Origin: Misgurnus anguillicaudatus
Taxonomy: Eukaryota; Chordata; Actinopteri; Cypriniformes; Cobitidae
Length of the DNA: 64,000 bases
Assembly: GCF_027580225.2 (NCBI RefSeq)
Contig: NC_073340.2
Location: 33,120,501-33,184,500 of the forward strand
Direction: 5' to 3'
The notes beneath the pieces are model-generated. The model did no database searches. It saw only the letters and a program-made list of their open reading frames with translations, and was not told the origin of the DNA. A program made the position numbers and the translations under genes. Shown here piece after piece: positions 1 through 13,053 of the stretch. The stretch's first letter is position 1. Each line of letters opens with the position of its first letter.

Positions 1-1312
1 CTGAAATGTCCCCTTTTAAGTGTAGGGTTTGTATGTGACCCGTCTAATACTAAAATATTTTAAATTTTATGTTTAAGGGACTTATTAGCAGGTATTAGTA
101 ATATATGTTGATATGAACTGTTTCTGTGTTTTTATCTCAGATCGTACGATGTAAGTCATAACTGTGATAATAACTAAGGGCTCCTATTAGCATTTTAAGT
201 GCTAGTTATAATAATTAAGAAAGATTTCACCATTTTATTTTATGTTGCCATGTACATTTTTCTTCCTGGGTCTAGTATGAATCAGCCACTTGAGTTGCTT
301 CTCTTCTGAATTCAAAATTGTGATCAAAGGTGTCAGGTTTATTCGGAAAGATCGGCAAAGCTAATCTGTAGTTTATAAATCTGATAAACCTAGACTCTTT
401 GAATATATGAAGGATGTGATAGGTACTCATGATTAACATCAGATAAGCAGAAACAGCATGTGAGCTTTAATTAAAATGTGTGGCACAGTGGGTAGCATTG
501 TTGCCTCACGGCAAAGAAGGTGGGGGGTTTAAATAATGCACATTTACAATAAACAGCATTTCTTTTTAAAGCATATATTAATTTAATTTATAAATACTTT
601 CAAAATGTGTATCTTAAAATATTTAAAGATAAGGACATAAAGTAACCTGCAGTTTTATGTTCCAAAGAGAGATGGGGATAGAGATGGGCAAATATTATAG
701 ACACAATTCGTACATATTTTAAGAGGTGGGATTTATATTTAATTAAAGGTATAGTGGAAGATTTTCTTTTTCCGAGTGGATCACGGTTTTAACATTCATT
801 GAAGCTCGCGTTCTCACCGTGTTTTTTTTTTCAAAATATCTAAGAGTCGCAATAGAAAAAGTGTCTACGAATTGTATGACAAGAAGAGAAAGGCTTCTAA
901 AGAAAGAAACAAGACCAGAGTGTTTTTGGGAGACTATTTCACATGCTGACGTGCACTAGGTAAAGTTTGTCATGCTAATTGGAGAAATCCATTTAAAATC
1001 ACTGCTTGTAAAAGTTGATGTACGCTATGATTAGCGATGCTAGCCCTGGCACAAGTCACGAACCGCGCAGACACGGTAAACATGCCGACAGCAACTTGTA
1101 AACAGAGCGAAGGGAAGAACTAGGCTCCTGCATACTCTCTTTCTCTCTTTTGTGCATGCGTTTAATAGGCATTCCCTCTCTGAAGCAGGTAGAGTGTTGT
1201 GCATGTGCATTTTTTTTTTAAAAGTGAAGGGGCGGTGTTTTTCAAAAATTTGGGAAAATCTTCCGCTTTACCTTTAAATTAGATTTTCTTTCAAATTGCT
1301 TTTGCCCCTGAC
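1..1312. other. AT-rich stretch without a gene
   Basis: I see no open frame or clear gene here. Around 480-530 is a short piece resembling the tRNA-like head of a fish repeat (GGTAGCATTGTTGCCTCACG). Around 700-745 is a remnant resembling the arm of the MITE at 54343-54590 (AATTCGTACATATTTTA). The rest looks unique. Confidence 0.4.
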
Positions 1313-1387
1313 GGGAAGAGTTTGGATCTTTTTTTTAACAATCGCACATCGGGAAGGGTTTGGATCTTTTTTTAACAATCGCACATT
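1313..1387. repeat. Two-copy tandem duplication, unit about 37 bp
   Basis: A unit beginning GGGAAG and containing TTTGGATC, a T run and AACAATCGCACAT occurs twice back to back. The copies differ in T-run length and one base. This is a simple local duplication with no sign of function. Confidence 0.85.
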
Positions 1388-2500
1388 TTTGTATAATTCA
1401 CTTTCTACGAATTCATATAATTTAGCCAACTGGTAAAACATGTACACATACCAATGAGATCAGAATGGGATTGCAGCTTTAGCCAAGCTACATCAAAACT
1501 ACATAAAAGTTCATGTTTTTGTTTTAATTTTTCATTATCCTGTTGCAAACTGATGTTAACATGTAGAAACTTTTTAATATCTTTACTTCCATAAAAACAT
1601 TGGGTCTCACTCACTAAGCATGCGTACGCAAAAATTTGTGCGTGAGACGTGCGTATGGATGTTTTCAAGAACAAATCGTGATTCAACAAAAACGTTTGTG
1701 TCAAAATGTCTTCTAAATGTACGCAAAAATTCAAGAAAATTTAAAACCACTCGTACGCAATAATCACGTACGCTATAATCAAATACTAGGCTATAATTAT
1801 AATGTGTATGATAATGTTGATATATATGATTATATTTTATATTATAATATTTTCTGTATTATATATTATAATACATGATCTATATTATTATTATATACAT
1901 TATATTATATATTATTATTGCCTACTTATTTTTTCTACACATATAAAGTAAATGCCCATAATGACAAATCTTCACACTTTCCTTCCTCACTTTTTAAATC
2001 TCTATATCTCTAAGTCCAAACGTCAATCACTTGATCTCATGTGTGTTTTATTTTAGATACAGATGCGCGTCTCTGTCATATTAATAAATGTTATATTTGT
2101 TAATGCATCCAATACTTATTTGAAGTTACTCCGGTCGGTGGACAGCTCTGGCTACCTCCAGTGACAGCAAAACCTCCCAAATAAAAAATGCAAAGCAAAA
2201 CCAAAAACTTTACCAATAATAAATATCATCATGGATTTCTTTTCGAGCTCGTTTGGTTCTATGACAAACTGCTCTAAATTTTTCGGTCAACTAGCGCTGC
2301 GCAAAACTCTTATATGGAGCTGGTTTGGGCGTGTTTTATGCAAATGACCAACCTTGTGCACGCGGACGCTCATGTAGAACACTCCAAATTCATTAATGTA
2401 AGAACAAGTATAAGAACAAACTCATGTGCATATGTGTTGTGAATTATGCAGAAAGTTTTTCGTGAGAAGTTCAAGTTTGTGTATAAATACAAAAAACGTA
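1388..2500. other. AT-rich stretch with old repeat fragments
   Basis: At 1790-1925 the sequence is almost pure A/T (TATAT/ATTAT runs). At 1600-1770 and 2290-2500 there are pieces rich in GTACGC and TGTGCGT, resembling the GCCTCATTTATAAA-type element at 33708-35136, but too decayed to bound. The open frame at 1405-1734 lies in this material and has no protein-like features. Confidence 0.35.
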
Positions 2501-2560
2501 CGCAATTATTAGTGACACATTGTGCCAACAAGCCAGAAAGTACAACATGCATCTGTGATA

Positions 2561-2856
2561 TCATGAAAACAGAGCAAATCGATAACTAAAGCCAACAATT
2601 TCCTGAGATTCAGGCATACACAGCACAAAATCTGCTTCTGGCCATAAGTTTTCAGGTCCAACATGAACAGTGTGTTCTCTTCGTCCAAGGAAGGACATAG
2701 GAAAAATGTCCAACGGGAAATGGGAGTTGTAATAGTCCAGATGTTTCCACCTTCTGTGCAATTTTGTCCCTCATGATCATTAAACTTCATCTTAACAAGG
2801 GACGCATCCTTGTGTGAGCTACTTATCGATCCAAAAGACAACTTTTGCCTTGTCAT
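2561..2856 (-). pseudogene. Possible decayed coding fragment, unrecognised
   Basis: On the minus strand two overlapping open frames, 2856-2509 and 2761-2561, have balanced, protein-like composition. The second includes NLWPEADFVLCMPESQEIVG and ends in a normal stop. The frames could be joined by a single one-base shift near 2760, as in a decayed exon. I do not recognise a family, and there is no clear splice signal or start context. It could be a transposase or host-gene relic, or chance. Confidence is low. Confidence 0.22.
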
Positions 2857-3397
2857 GTCCAGATAAACCGATATTCTATGCGGTTTTATTTTGTCATGTG
2901 TTCGTCTTTTTGATTCACGTCATTGCAGGAATCAATAAGTGTTGGGCCGAGTTCAATCGCGTGCTGTCTCTGCGGGACATTCTAGCCTCTGTGTCGAGAA
3001 AAGGTTATAACACACAGAGAAAATTGATAAAACTGTCAAGAAGAAAACAATGGGGCTGTAGTAACTTAGGAACAGAGCTTGAAGTTCAGTATTAGATTTC
3101 ATGTTATTAAATTTGTAGTCGATAGTAAATGAAAGAGAAATTAACACAGCTTTAAGCAACATGCACATTTAGCTAAAATACCCTAAATAAAAGATCAATT
3201 GTAACCATGTGTCAATTAGTTGCTGTGCTTTACCCAACAGGGTAAACAGACTGGTTGAGTTATTTTCCAACACTAGCATTCACAACCATACTGTCGGTCG
3301 TGATTTCTTTCTGAGGCCATGTTTACACCCCAAGGTTAGCAGTAAGGATGAAAATAACAAGAAACGTAGTTTGTGATGCTTAATACAAGTCTGTTTT

Positions 3398-3609
3398 ATC
3401 CCAGCAAGCAATTTTGGGTTTAAAAGACGCCTAATAGCTTTTAAATTTTATAGATGTCTAGCCATAGCCCAAAAATAAATAAAATAAATAAATAAATGAA
3501 ACCTTGTAATAACTCCTGACTTTGCATACAAGATGGAATCTCATACATCTCACAACTTATTTTGGCAAACTCACATTTAACCAAATTCAATTCAATGTGT
3601 TACCCAGTG
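3398..3609 (-). mobile_element. MITE of the CCCAGCAAGCAATTTTG family, copy 1
   Basis: It starts with CCCAGCAAGCAATTTTG and ends near TGTTACCCAGTGCTG. The interior carries ATAGCCCAAAAATAAATAAA. The same interior, inverted, is found at 44260-44509 and in parts at 23560-23770 and 35145-36655, so this is a dispersed family of about 210-250 bp. Confidence 0.6.
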
Positions 3610-6100
3610 CTGTACTATTTTGGGCCTATAGCTAACCTAGATGGTTATTGTTTGCTTGTCCTTCTTTCTCTAGATACTGAAATATACTGTAAGCTTACCA
3701 AAAGTGTATTTTAATAATGTTTTGTTTGCACCGCTGGTCAAATGCAAGAACAATTTCGAAACCATTAATAAAACAAAATGTCATGAAAGCAATTATTGTA
3801 AGGAGTTAAGGTCTCCTTCACTCTCCATTTAATCTCATTGCCGTCTGAGAACCAATTAAGATATCAAAACGTTCTTATTCATAAGTTGTTTTTCTTATGG
3901 GAACGCCAAAAAAATAATAATCGCAAATAAAAACACCGGAACCGATTTTGAATAAGAAACAGTTCTGGATTCCCATCCCTAATCAGCAGTACCTGTACGT
4001 CCAAACATCGGATAGAAGTGTTGTGTTGTTTTAGGCTGAACTAGTCCAAGTTTTATTTTAGCCCACTTATCGCTGTTCATTTATCATCTAATAGGTGGAA
4101 ACACTTTGAGATGCTACCTGAGGGCTTTCTGGAGACCGTCTCATTCTGTTGAGTGCATTTTGAGTTTCTGTAGTGCAGTTTCTAGGCCAAAAGGCAAGCT
4201 ACCATTCGTCTGCTTCACAGACCTAGCTGCTGCAAAATCAAATTTTTCATCTTCATGAATTTTAGCCCGGTATTATTGACAGGACCTAATGGGACGTGAA
4301 AAGTCACTGCGGTTGCCTTGTCAAGATTTACGCAGCTTCTGGAAAATTGAGTTTAAAAGTTGAGCAGGCGATTTAGACGTGAGCACTGAAGTGTTTGCTG
4401 GGAACGTGGTCTGCCTTGACTGGATTCCACTAAAGCTCCCGTGAGAACTTTAATGGGACCTTAAACACCTCCACATTGAAGATTTTTATGAATGCTTTGT
4501 CTGCCACATCAATTTATAACCAAGACAAAAAATATTAAATTACAATACATTATATAAAATATGAATTCTTATTTTGAGTCATAAATCATAACTGGCACTG
4601 GTCTGAGGGGGGCAATGCCCCCCTGACCCCCAAACTCCACCTATGTCTAAACTCTTCATGTATTTTTAAACCAATCCAACCATCCCTTGTAGCACATTTT
4701 GTAATAAGAAAGGCAGTAGACTTTTGTTCGAAATATTAATAAAATAAATGAAATTCTGGATTTTCTATATTTATTATACATACATTTTCTATATGTATTA
4801 TACCATTTATTTGGTATAATACAATGTGTTGCTGTTGTTTATGGTTTAAAAAGCACATTATTTTTGCTCCTTTATGCCCTGCCCCCCTGAAACGCGTTGA
4901 CTTTGTACAAAGATCATTGTTCGGAAAAGTGCAGTGGCTTCCGGTACCAGTAAGTTGTGATTGGCCTGAATACCTCTGACGTCAGCCTTAAATGTGATGC
5001 TCCTCACAATGTTTTCAAGATACACTCACAATGCAATACTGACAGGAGTTGCACTGCTTAAAAATTGCGTTTGAATCATGGTTTAGTCAGTAGTAAATTC
5101 TTTAAATATGAAAACACGTACAGGCTGTATGTCAGAAGCGGGAGGAATTATGATAATGACCGCCGTGTCCACTTCAACAGGCCGAGGAAGAAAACTTTTG
5201 CACACAATCCTTGTTTATTCTGGGATTTGAATTATTTTGGCAGTTGAATGTAGCGTTGTCATACTTGGTACGGCATCTTTACATGTAACCCTATTATGGC
5301 CAGTGTAACGATATAATCCACATTTGACCAAAATTGAGTTTAAATGGACATACGTGCATATTTTACTGTAAAGGTGGTCGATACGCGCTCTTCCGACCAT
5401 TAATTAGAATGGCCAAGTCGTGTTTCATATTGACAGATGAATACGCTCAGATAACCTACTTCTTAGTTTATTAAATACGCTTAGTTTATTTAATATTAAT
5501 TATGCATTTATTAAATGTCTCTTGCAAACTATGAAGGGACAATGAATCAATACACAGACATGGTAATGCTAGACAGATAATTTGTTTGCACAGACCTACC
5601 ATAATTTTGTCACTCCTAGACGTACGTCTGGCGTCAGGTGGGAAACGTTTACCTCCATGAAGGAAAGTAATTCTGTCACCAGGCTATGTTTATTCGCTAC
5701 CCAGTGCTGAGCTCCATGAAACTTCACGAGACCGGCGAGATGCTTCCACAGGGCAGGAGATACGCGACGTGATTGACAGCTTTGACACCTGATGGATATA
5801 CGTAAAAATCAGATGACATTATTTCACAACTTTTCATTGGCCATTTAGATATGTGAAGCATACTGTATACGGAAATGAACCTGGAAATTCAATCTGTCGA
5901 AAAATCTCAAAATCGTCAAAATGGACATACATGGTTTTCATCGGACAGCGGCGATATCGTTAACATGTACTAATACACACTTACACACCAAAGGAAATGT
6001 AAAATGGGTAATCGGATAATATGTGCTCTTTAATACATTTAAAGCTTTTAAATGTGTTTAAACTGCTAACTTGATAAAAATTAACTTTGATTGAGATATC
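3610..6100. other. Stretch without recognisable genes
   Basis: I see no gene. At 4605-4660 a G/C-run motif (GGGGGGCAATGCCCCCCTGA) resembles a piece at 29425-29470, so a shared old repeat is likely. Open frames at 5065-5247 and 5215-5400 overlap on opposite strands and look like chance. Confidence 0.4.
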
Positions 6101-6114
6101 AGAACTTATTCATT

Positions 6115-6375
6115 GTGAGAACGACAACTATTTCTAATATGTAAGGAATAATTGATGACAGGCTGTTGAATTATTTGAAAATAATGCACACCAAAGGTGA
6201 TAATGCAGCACACTGTGGGTGTGCATTATTTTCAAATAATTCAAAGGATCGAAGTCAATTATTCCTCTTATACCACGATTACCACAAACATTTTACAGGT
6301 CAGGTGTGCGTTTTCAGAAAAATAATCAAAACCCGTGGAATATTTCTCAACCAATCAGAATAAAGCATTCAAAAA
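6115..6375. repeat. Dispersed repeat with a 25-bp hairpin
   Basis: A perfect inverted pair (GAATTATTTGAAAATAATGCACACC and its complement) lies at 6167-6191 and 6218-6242 with a loop of about 26 bases. The right half, including ACCAATCAGAATAAAGCATT, is found inverted at about 47955-48125. It is therefore a dispersed foldback-type repeat. Confidence 0.65.
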
Positions 6376-7666
6376 TATTTGATAAATTTAAATAAATCCA
6401 TGTGAGACATTTTGTGTTGTAAGTAAATCTATAATGAAGTGATACATAATATCACCGTCTTTTCCCACAGGGCTAGTTTTCAGCTCAATCATTGAATACT
6501 TTTTGAAAGCCTCTGTTTAAAGCTGATTCTGTGAAACCACTTTTACAAACAAAGGCATTTAGCATTATAATCCAGCCTTTGTGTTAGAGGAGGAGCCCTG
6601 AAGAGAGATACCATAATTTAGCACAACAAGAACTTTCCAAGGAGAAGAAATTAAGTAGGAAGTTTATTAGCCAAATAAGTGCAAGGCGAGGGCAGTGGGC
6701 GTACGACAGAGAGAGGACATTGACACAGAGCCTCTTTGTGAATCAAAATGATGGCGGTGTAGTTTGAAGGACACATAAGTGGCCGAAAGTTTCATAAGTG
6801 CTCCGCACTTGCCATTTTAGCATCACAGCAGGATGGACAGTTTCTACATTTAGTCTAACCTTACCCTGAATCCTTTCTACACAATTACCCTAAAACACAA
6901 CCCCCTGAGTGAGGAGGAGACCTACTGATACACACATACACACTTAAAGATCAACACACACATATAAAGAGAAGTGTTTTTTACCCTGATTAAACTCCCA
7001 TAAAACACACTTTCACACTATTAGTATTTATTTTAGATGAGGTATCATTTATGATACTTTTGTCTCCATGGTCACTATATACACTTCTTTAAAACTATAG
7101 ATGCGTCTCGTTTCAGTAGGCTGCATACATCATAAGGCTGTGTCATTTCAGAAAGGCAAGTAGGATACTCTGAATGCGACCTTCGAATGCGACCTTCTTT
7201 CAAGGGAATTCGGAGAATGCACTAGATGTATCCCAACCCACAATTCCTTGCACCGCCGCAAACAACCTAATTTCTCAACGTCATTCTTCACACAGACAGC
7301 TGTTAATAGCTTACTAGCATAAAAAAAACAACAACAAAAAATAGCTTACTTGCGAAGATGTGGTGTTTGATTGTAAAGTAGTTTAACACTGTTAATTATT
7401 TCCCTGTTAAATATTAATTCATGTAATGTTTTTTTACAGTGCACTCCCCATAATGTTTTTTTAACAGGAATTTACTGTAAATCACAGAAAAAAACAGGAA
7501 ACAACCGGCAACAGTTACCATTATTTTCATGTTATTTTAACAGTTAATTCCATTTAAATAAATACATTTAAATAATTTATTTATTCAATTTATTTAAATA
7601 AGTACATTTAAATTACCTTACACACATAAATGTTTTTCTATATAAAGCATACAACTATTAAAAACT
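6376..7666. other. Stretch without recognisable genes
   Basis: Mostly unique sequence. Near 7420-7530 there are A/T-rich pieces with TTTTTTTACAG and CTGTAAATCACAG that look like remnants of a small inverted-repeat element. No open frame of interest. Confidence 0.35.
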
Positions 7667-7674
7667 TTTTAGAC

Positions 7675-7986
7675 CAGGGGTCTCCAACCTTTTTTTTTTT
7701 GAGCAAGGGCTACCACAATGGATAAAATCTGGAGGGCTACTTTTTTATATAATCTGCTCAAAACATTTTTTGTTTTACTTATTTTATTTTACTTGTTGAT
7801 ATGTTTTAAATTTTTTAATTTATTGTTTTAAATTTTAGCATAAACATAAGAAGCCAAGCTAATATAAAAAATATGTAATAAATAAATATTACAATTGAGA
7901 CTTCTAATAGAATGTGCTTTGGCGGGCACCTCACAGACTCTGTGCGGGCAACCTGGTGCCCACGGGCACCATGTTGGAGACCACTG
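7675..7986. mobile_element. Short hAT-type element with 8-bp target duplication
   Basis: The left end is CAGGGGTCTCCAACC and the right end, complemented, is CAGTGGTCTCCAAC. The flanks are TTTTAGAC (7667-7674) and GTTTAGAC (7987-7994), seven of eight identical, as expected for a hAT 8-bp duplication. At 312 bp with no transposase frame it is a non-autonomous copy. The central TA of the duplication fits the nnnTAnnn preference reported for the Buster branch of hAT elements. Confidence 0.85.
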
Positions 7987-8234
7987 GTTTAGACTATTAA
8001 TGAAGTAAAGCAAGTTTTAATTATTTACAATTTAACAATTTAAATTATGATACTGTAACATATGTCATTTTTATAGTAGGATCAACTGTAATAATAAAAT
8101 AATATTGTAGTCTATATAATCTACAGTAGGTATAGTGATATTATGTAGCTAGTTATTGAAATTGAGTTAATTATATAATTATTGTTTCATTACCCTAACT
8201 CACATCAAATCTCTGGTAAAAACAGGTTTTCTTC

Positions 8235-9114
8235 TTAAAAGAATAGTCAATTTTCCTAAAAGAAAAATCCAGATAATTTACTCACCACCATGTCATCCAA
8301 AATGTTGATGTCTTTCTTTGTTCAGTCGAGAAGAAATTATGTTTTTTTTCTCTCATTTTAATGGACTTTAATGGACACCAACACTTAACTCAACACGTAC
8401 CAGTTTTTTTTCAAAGGAGCCTCAAAGGACCATAAACAATCCCAAACGAGGCACAAGGGTCCCATCTAGCGAAACGACTGTCATTTTTGACAAGAAAAAA
8501 AAATGCACTTTTAAGCCACAACTTTTCGTCTAGGTCCAGTCCAGCGCGACCTAACGTAAATGCGTAGTGACGTAGGGAGGTCACGTGTTACATATATAAA
8601 ACCACATTTGCGGACCATTGTAAACAATAAACTGACACAAAGACATTAATTAGTATCATTCCACATACAACAACGTCGGAACGGTCCTCTTTCAAAACAC
8701 TTGTAAACACTGGGGCGGAGTTTCGCGTTCGTCCTCTGTGACCTCTTGACGTCATGACGTATTGCGTGAGGTCACGCTGACGCTTTCAGGACCGGAGGAA
8801 TACGAGAAGTCGTAGCTCAAAAGTGCATATTTTTTATTTTTCTTGTCAAAAATGACAATCGTTTCGCTAGATATGACCCTTATGCCTCGTTTGGGATCGT
8901 TTGTAGTCCTTTGAAACTCCATTGAAAAAAACTGTTATGTGTTAAGTGTTGGTGTCCATTAAAGTCCATTAAAATTAGAAAAATCCTGCAATGTTTTCTT
9001 CAAAAAACATAATTTCTTCTCGACTGAACAAAGAAAGACATCAACATTTTGGATGACATGGTGGTGAGTAAATTATCTGTATTTTTCTTTTAAGAAAATG
9101 GACTATTCCTTTAA
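8235..9114. mobile_element. 880-bp TTAA-flanked foldback element, copy 1
   Basis: Both ends are long inverted repeats: TTAAAAGAATAGTCAATTTT at the left and the complement of TTAAAGGAATAGTCCATTTT at the right, continuing through CCAGATAATTTACTCACCACC. Each end has TTAA, which fits a TTAA target duplication as in piggyBac- or Kolobok-type elements. The arms are about 300 bp with a GC-richer centre. A second full copy is at 19609-20489 and a half copy at 40677-41013. No transposase frame is present. Confidence 0.85.
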
Positions 9115-9556
9115 TATCTTCTTAACAACTTTATTCTTCTTAATATCTCTCTCCAACAGATATATTTTGTATGTACGCCACAGCTCCTCAAAAATTGCAC
9201 ATATTAAACAACACATAAACACATATTATTTTTAAATCAGTCCAAATTTAGAAATAACTTTCCTTTATTTTACTAGTGTGACGCTGTAAACAAGTGATAT
9301 AATGTGATGCTTCCTATTTCCTTTTCTGTCCATATGTCCTACAAAAGACGTCTTGTTTATATCTAGATAAAGGACCCTTCGTATACTCGTCAGCAGATGC
9401 AACCTCCACAGGACATGAAGGACGCAGCCTTCTGAAATGAGAAAAAACTTATATTAGAGGATAAAATGTTTGGTTGTAAAAACCATTTTGAAATAGAAGG
9501 CGTTGTATGAACGTTTGTATTTATATCACTATTTGTCTAAAAATGCTGTTTGAATT

Positions 9557-9700
9557 CCCAGTAGCTCAGTTGGTGGATCATTTTGTTAGCAATGCAAAGG
9601 TTGTGGATTTGATACCATACTGATAAAAATGAATAGCTTGAATGCTTTGGATAAAAGTCGCTTTGGATAAAAGTGTCTGCTAAATGCAAAAATGCACAAA
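9557..9700 (+). repeat. tRNA-derived SINE, copy 1
   Basis: The head has an A-box-like TAGCTCAGTTGGTGG and a decayed B-box region (GGTTGTGGATTTGATACC). The tail has CTTTGGATAAAAGTGTCTGC TAAATG, the common teleost SINE tail. It is degraded, so it is not a functional tRNA gene. Confidence 0.8.
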
Positions 9701-10800
9701 GTAGATATAAAATATTTTTCAATAGTAGCAATGTGACCTTCATTTTTGAAATCACATTACATTTTTATTGTAAAAACAAACATCAAGTCAACAAAACATA
9801 CAAGTGCCTGCATTTGAGAAAACCTCCATAGATGTACTATATTTGGGTATATGGCTGAGATGTCTCATTTAAAAACAAACAGTGGCTCAAGTAACTTGTG
9901 AAGGCATGAATTGTAAGGCCTTGTTTTGGACAGGTTTGGAGGACACTCTTAGGAGCACAGCAATAATTGCTTCCCTAGAGACTCGAGCAATGGCCTCTTT
10001 GTTGCAGACGTTGACTGCTGTTGTATTTATAGTGTTTCTCTCTGTTTGTCAAACCTGTCAACAAGCAACACCCGGCTATGAGAAAAACAAAGGATGTTAT
10101 TTTTTTACATATCACAACCGTGTTTCTTTTGAGGACTTACCTCTGTTGAAGTCACATGACGCGCTTGCTCTCAGGAGAAGCCCTCGGCGGATGTATAATT
10201 CAAGGTTTCTATTTCATGTCATGTCCGCGGAGAGCGTCTCCTGATGAAAGATGCATTGTTTATGCGATCTACGCCCCTGTCACTTCATCTCCGGCGGCTA
10301 GGTGTTTAAGTGGATCTGTTAGACCAACATTTATCTTCACTATCAAGCTAAAGGTTGGTAAAGTGTAACCAATAGTCCCCTATACCCTTTGGTTTCCCCG
10401 TCAGATGATGAAGCGTGTCCCCCGACCCTCTGTTTTGTATTCGGTGCTGTGACAGTATCGGTAAGACACTGAGCTGGATCGGCTCCATATGATATATACC
10501 CAGGTGGCCTGATTTTTAGTGCAGTTTGTGTGCATACTAGCTGCTCTGGTTCTCTCTGATTCGCCCACTCAGTATCATTAGATAAGTATTTGAGCTGCTC
10601 AGCGTGTAGGAAACACCCCGTCTGTTCACTCCAAAGATCCCTTTAAGGTTTAGCTAAATAGCATTTCCTTCGCTCAGAGGCAGCGGGCTCTCAAAACAGT
10701 GGAGATAATATAAACATATGCGTGTTGGCTCACCCAGATCTCAATAGAGGTTAATAATGAGCGGTTTTGTTGACACAGGAAAGTTTAACGCATTCACATT
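9701..10800. other. Stretch without a supported gene
   Basis: A plus-strand open frame at 9882-10244 includes an ATG at 9990 in fair context, followed by a hydrophobic stretch (LLQTLTAVVFIVFLSV) like a signal peptide, and runs 85 codons. I do not recognise it and see no splice or promoter support, so it is described here and not called as a gene. The rest looks unique. Confidence 0.3.
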
Positions 10801-10807
10801 TAACAGT

Positions 10808-11716
10808 TGAGTGATTCTCACGAAACCATTGAAACACCACGGCACTAATGATTTTAGCTTTAAAATGTGTAATATAGTAACATTAAAAAGCATCAGAATT
10901 AACACAATAATGTGTTCTACCTTGCACAATGTGTGATTTCAACATAAGAATTTATAATTGTAAATTTTATCCCATTTTCTGCTGAAATTCTCATTACCGC
11001 AATGTGTCCGGCTGTGTTTGAACATGCGTTATGTTGTAATTTAATCAAATTAACACAAAAATATTAAGAGAAAAAAAAATAAATGGATGTTTTGCTAGAC
11101 TACTTTAGATGACAGAAAAAATATTTACTGAATATTCATGTATAATAATAATGAAGAAAAATTAGGAAAATGATGTGTACATGCCTGATGTTCTCATCCT
11201 CCGCAACACTTTTTGAGAACAGTTTAAGCACACATACAGAATTTTAATAAAGTTTGATTTTGAGTGACCAAGCACATGGACTAGTTACTTCAAGATGGCT
11301 ACCAGGTAAGATCATTTTTTACAGTTAATTTGAAATATTGTCTTGTCAGAATGCTTACACGACATTTTGATTATCATTACCGCAAAAGATGCTTATTAAA
11401 TGTTAATTTAATTAATAGAAGCATAATACTTTGATTTTAAATGCATGTGCAGAATCTCCAAATTATGTTCTTTCAGGTTTGTCATGTCATTTTGAAAATA
11501 TGTCAGTGTTGATGTTTTCTGACTGTTGCGGTAATGAGATTTTTTAGGACTAATTTTTTAAATTATGTTAAATGATAAGTAAAAGTTTTTAAATTAATGT
11601 TCCCATTTACTCCAGACTTTGTTTTTCAATGTCTGGTGGGAAAAAAGTAAATTTAAGCAATTTTTACATTTTCATGCTTGACATTTTTAAAACCAAGTTT
11701 TCTTGAGAATCACCCA
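10808..11716. mobile_element. Inverted-repeat DNA element, about 0.9 kb
   Basis: The left end reads GAGTGATTCTCACGAAACC and the right end, complemented, reads GGGTGATTCTCAAGAAAAC. The phrase CATTACCGCA recurs inside in both halves. No transposase frame is present. The interior is A/T-rich. Confidence 0.65.
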
Positions 11717-11754
11717 GTTATGCATTTTGATTTTATTCAAAGTAACATGTATGG

Positions 11755-11930
11755 ATAGTGCACCCAAAAATTCTCTCATAATTTACTCATCCTTGTGTTG
11801 GTTAAAACTTGGTATCAATTTCTTTCCACACAGTCGACAGCACCCATTGACTTCCTTAGTATTTTTCCTACTATGGCAGTCAATGGGTGCTGTCAACTGC
11901 ACTGTAAAAATCCCTTTAATGTTTTCTCCC
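11755..11930. mobile_element. Small palindromic MITE
   Basis: It begins near GTGCACCCAAAAATTCTC, continues with ATAATTTACTCATCC, and contains an inverted pair: CAGCACCCATTGACT and AGTCAATGGGTGCTG around a short loop at 11839-11897. This arrangement is typical of a very common fish MITE. The right side is truncated. Confidence 0.65.
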
Positions 11931-13053
11931 ATGTTTCCATTTAAAAACATCCTTAAATAGAGAATACCTTTTCAAGTAGGTCAGTTTGGGAACCACTGCC
12001 TTGCGTGTGAAGTGTGAATACAGGTGAGATTGTACTTATGTTAATTACTACATCTAATATATGAAAGAAATGTAGCAGATGTAGTTAAATCCCTACAAAA
12101 CATTAGTACTCAACATGTTGGCATACATACAGTATAGTAGATATCGTGTGTCTGTTGTGCAGGTTTACAAACTAACAAAACAACATAGGAAAGGCAAAAG
12201 CCCATGAAAACATATTTGGCAGCCAATTTAAGCCAATAAGAAAGAATGCCTACGCTTGGAATCCGCTGGGAAGAATGCACATATGTTCAAATCTCTGGAT
12301 GCATGAGATGGCATCATAAGAATTTGTTTTTAATCGCTTCTTGGGCATATTAGGATGCTAATTGTTTTCCATAAACATGTGATATAATTTTAGCATTTTA
12401 TATGTCGATTATGTTGCAGTTTTCTTCCATAAACGAGAAGAAAATTGCCAGGAGAAAATGCTTGGTTTTTAAAACATCGGGGTGGTAATTTCATTCCTAT
12501 CCAAATAATTATCTCTGGAGTTTATGTAGAGGAATAAAGGTTGTTTTGACCGCTGCTAGGTGCAGTAGGGCTGCTATTGAATTGGTTTGCTGGTAATGAG
12601 CATTTAGATATTTGGCACAAGGATGGACTGAAATTACAGTAACTATCGCCATGTACGGTACAGGTTTTGTAAATGACAACACCCTGTAATTGCCATCTGA
12701 ATGCATGTGTTGTACCGCATTGTGTATATTTATGCAAAGTCTCTACATTCACATTTACAGATTTTGCATTGTTTATTATGTTGATATGGAGTATTGTAGC
12801 ATGCGCTAATGTTTAACAATATCTCAACCACAAGGGTTTCAATTCTTTCCTTGTACTTTAGCAGTAACTTGCTTGCCATGAAGAGAATTCCTCAAAGAAA
12901 TTATCAGGACCATTTTCTTGCCCACGTTTAAGTACAACCTTCAAAATAGACATTTATGAGCACATTTTGGCAGCAGTTAGAATTATGTTGAAGGTTTGAC
13001 TCTGAAAGTACTGAGTCTTTGACAGTAATGTTTTCTCCGTCTCTCTAATCCAG
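11931..13053. other. Mostly unique stretch
   Basis: A hAT-end-like motif (GGGAACCACTG) lies near 11989-11999 with no partner that I can see. The short open frames at 12509-12752 overlap each other on the minus strand and look like chance. Confidence 0.35.

Noticed and set aside
9557..9700. tRNA gene
   Set aside because: The A and B boxes are decayed and the tail is a SINE tail; the same holds for 45155-45260, 53553-53690 and 56790-56912.
9882..10244. 120-codon frame with a hydrophobic stretch like a signal peptide
   Set aside because: It begins at a non-ATG codon (first good ATG at 9990), has no known domain, and no promoter or splice support. Kept only as a note in the stretch entry.
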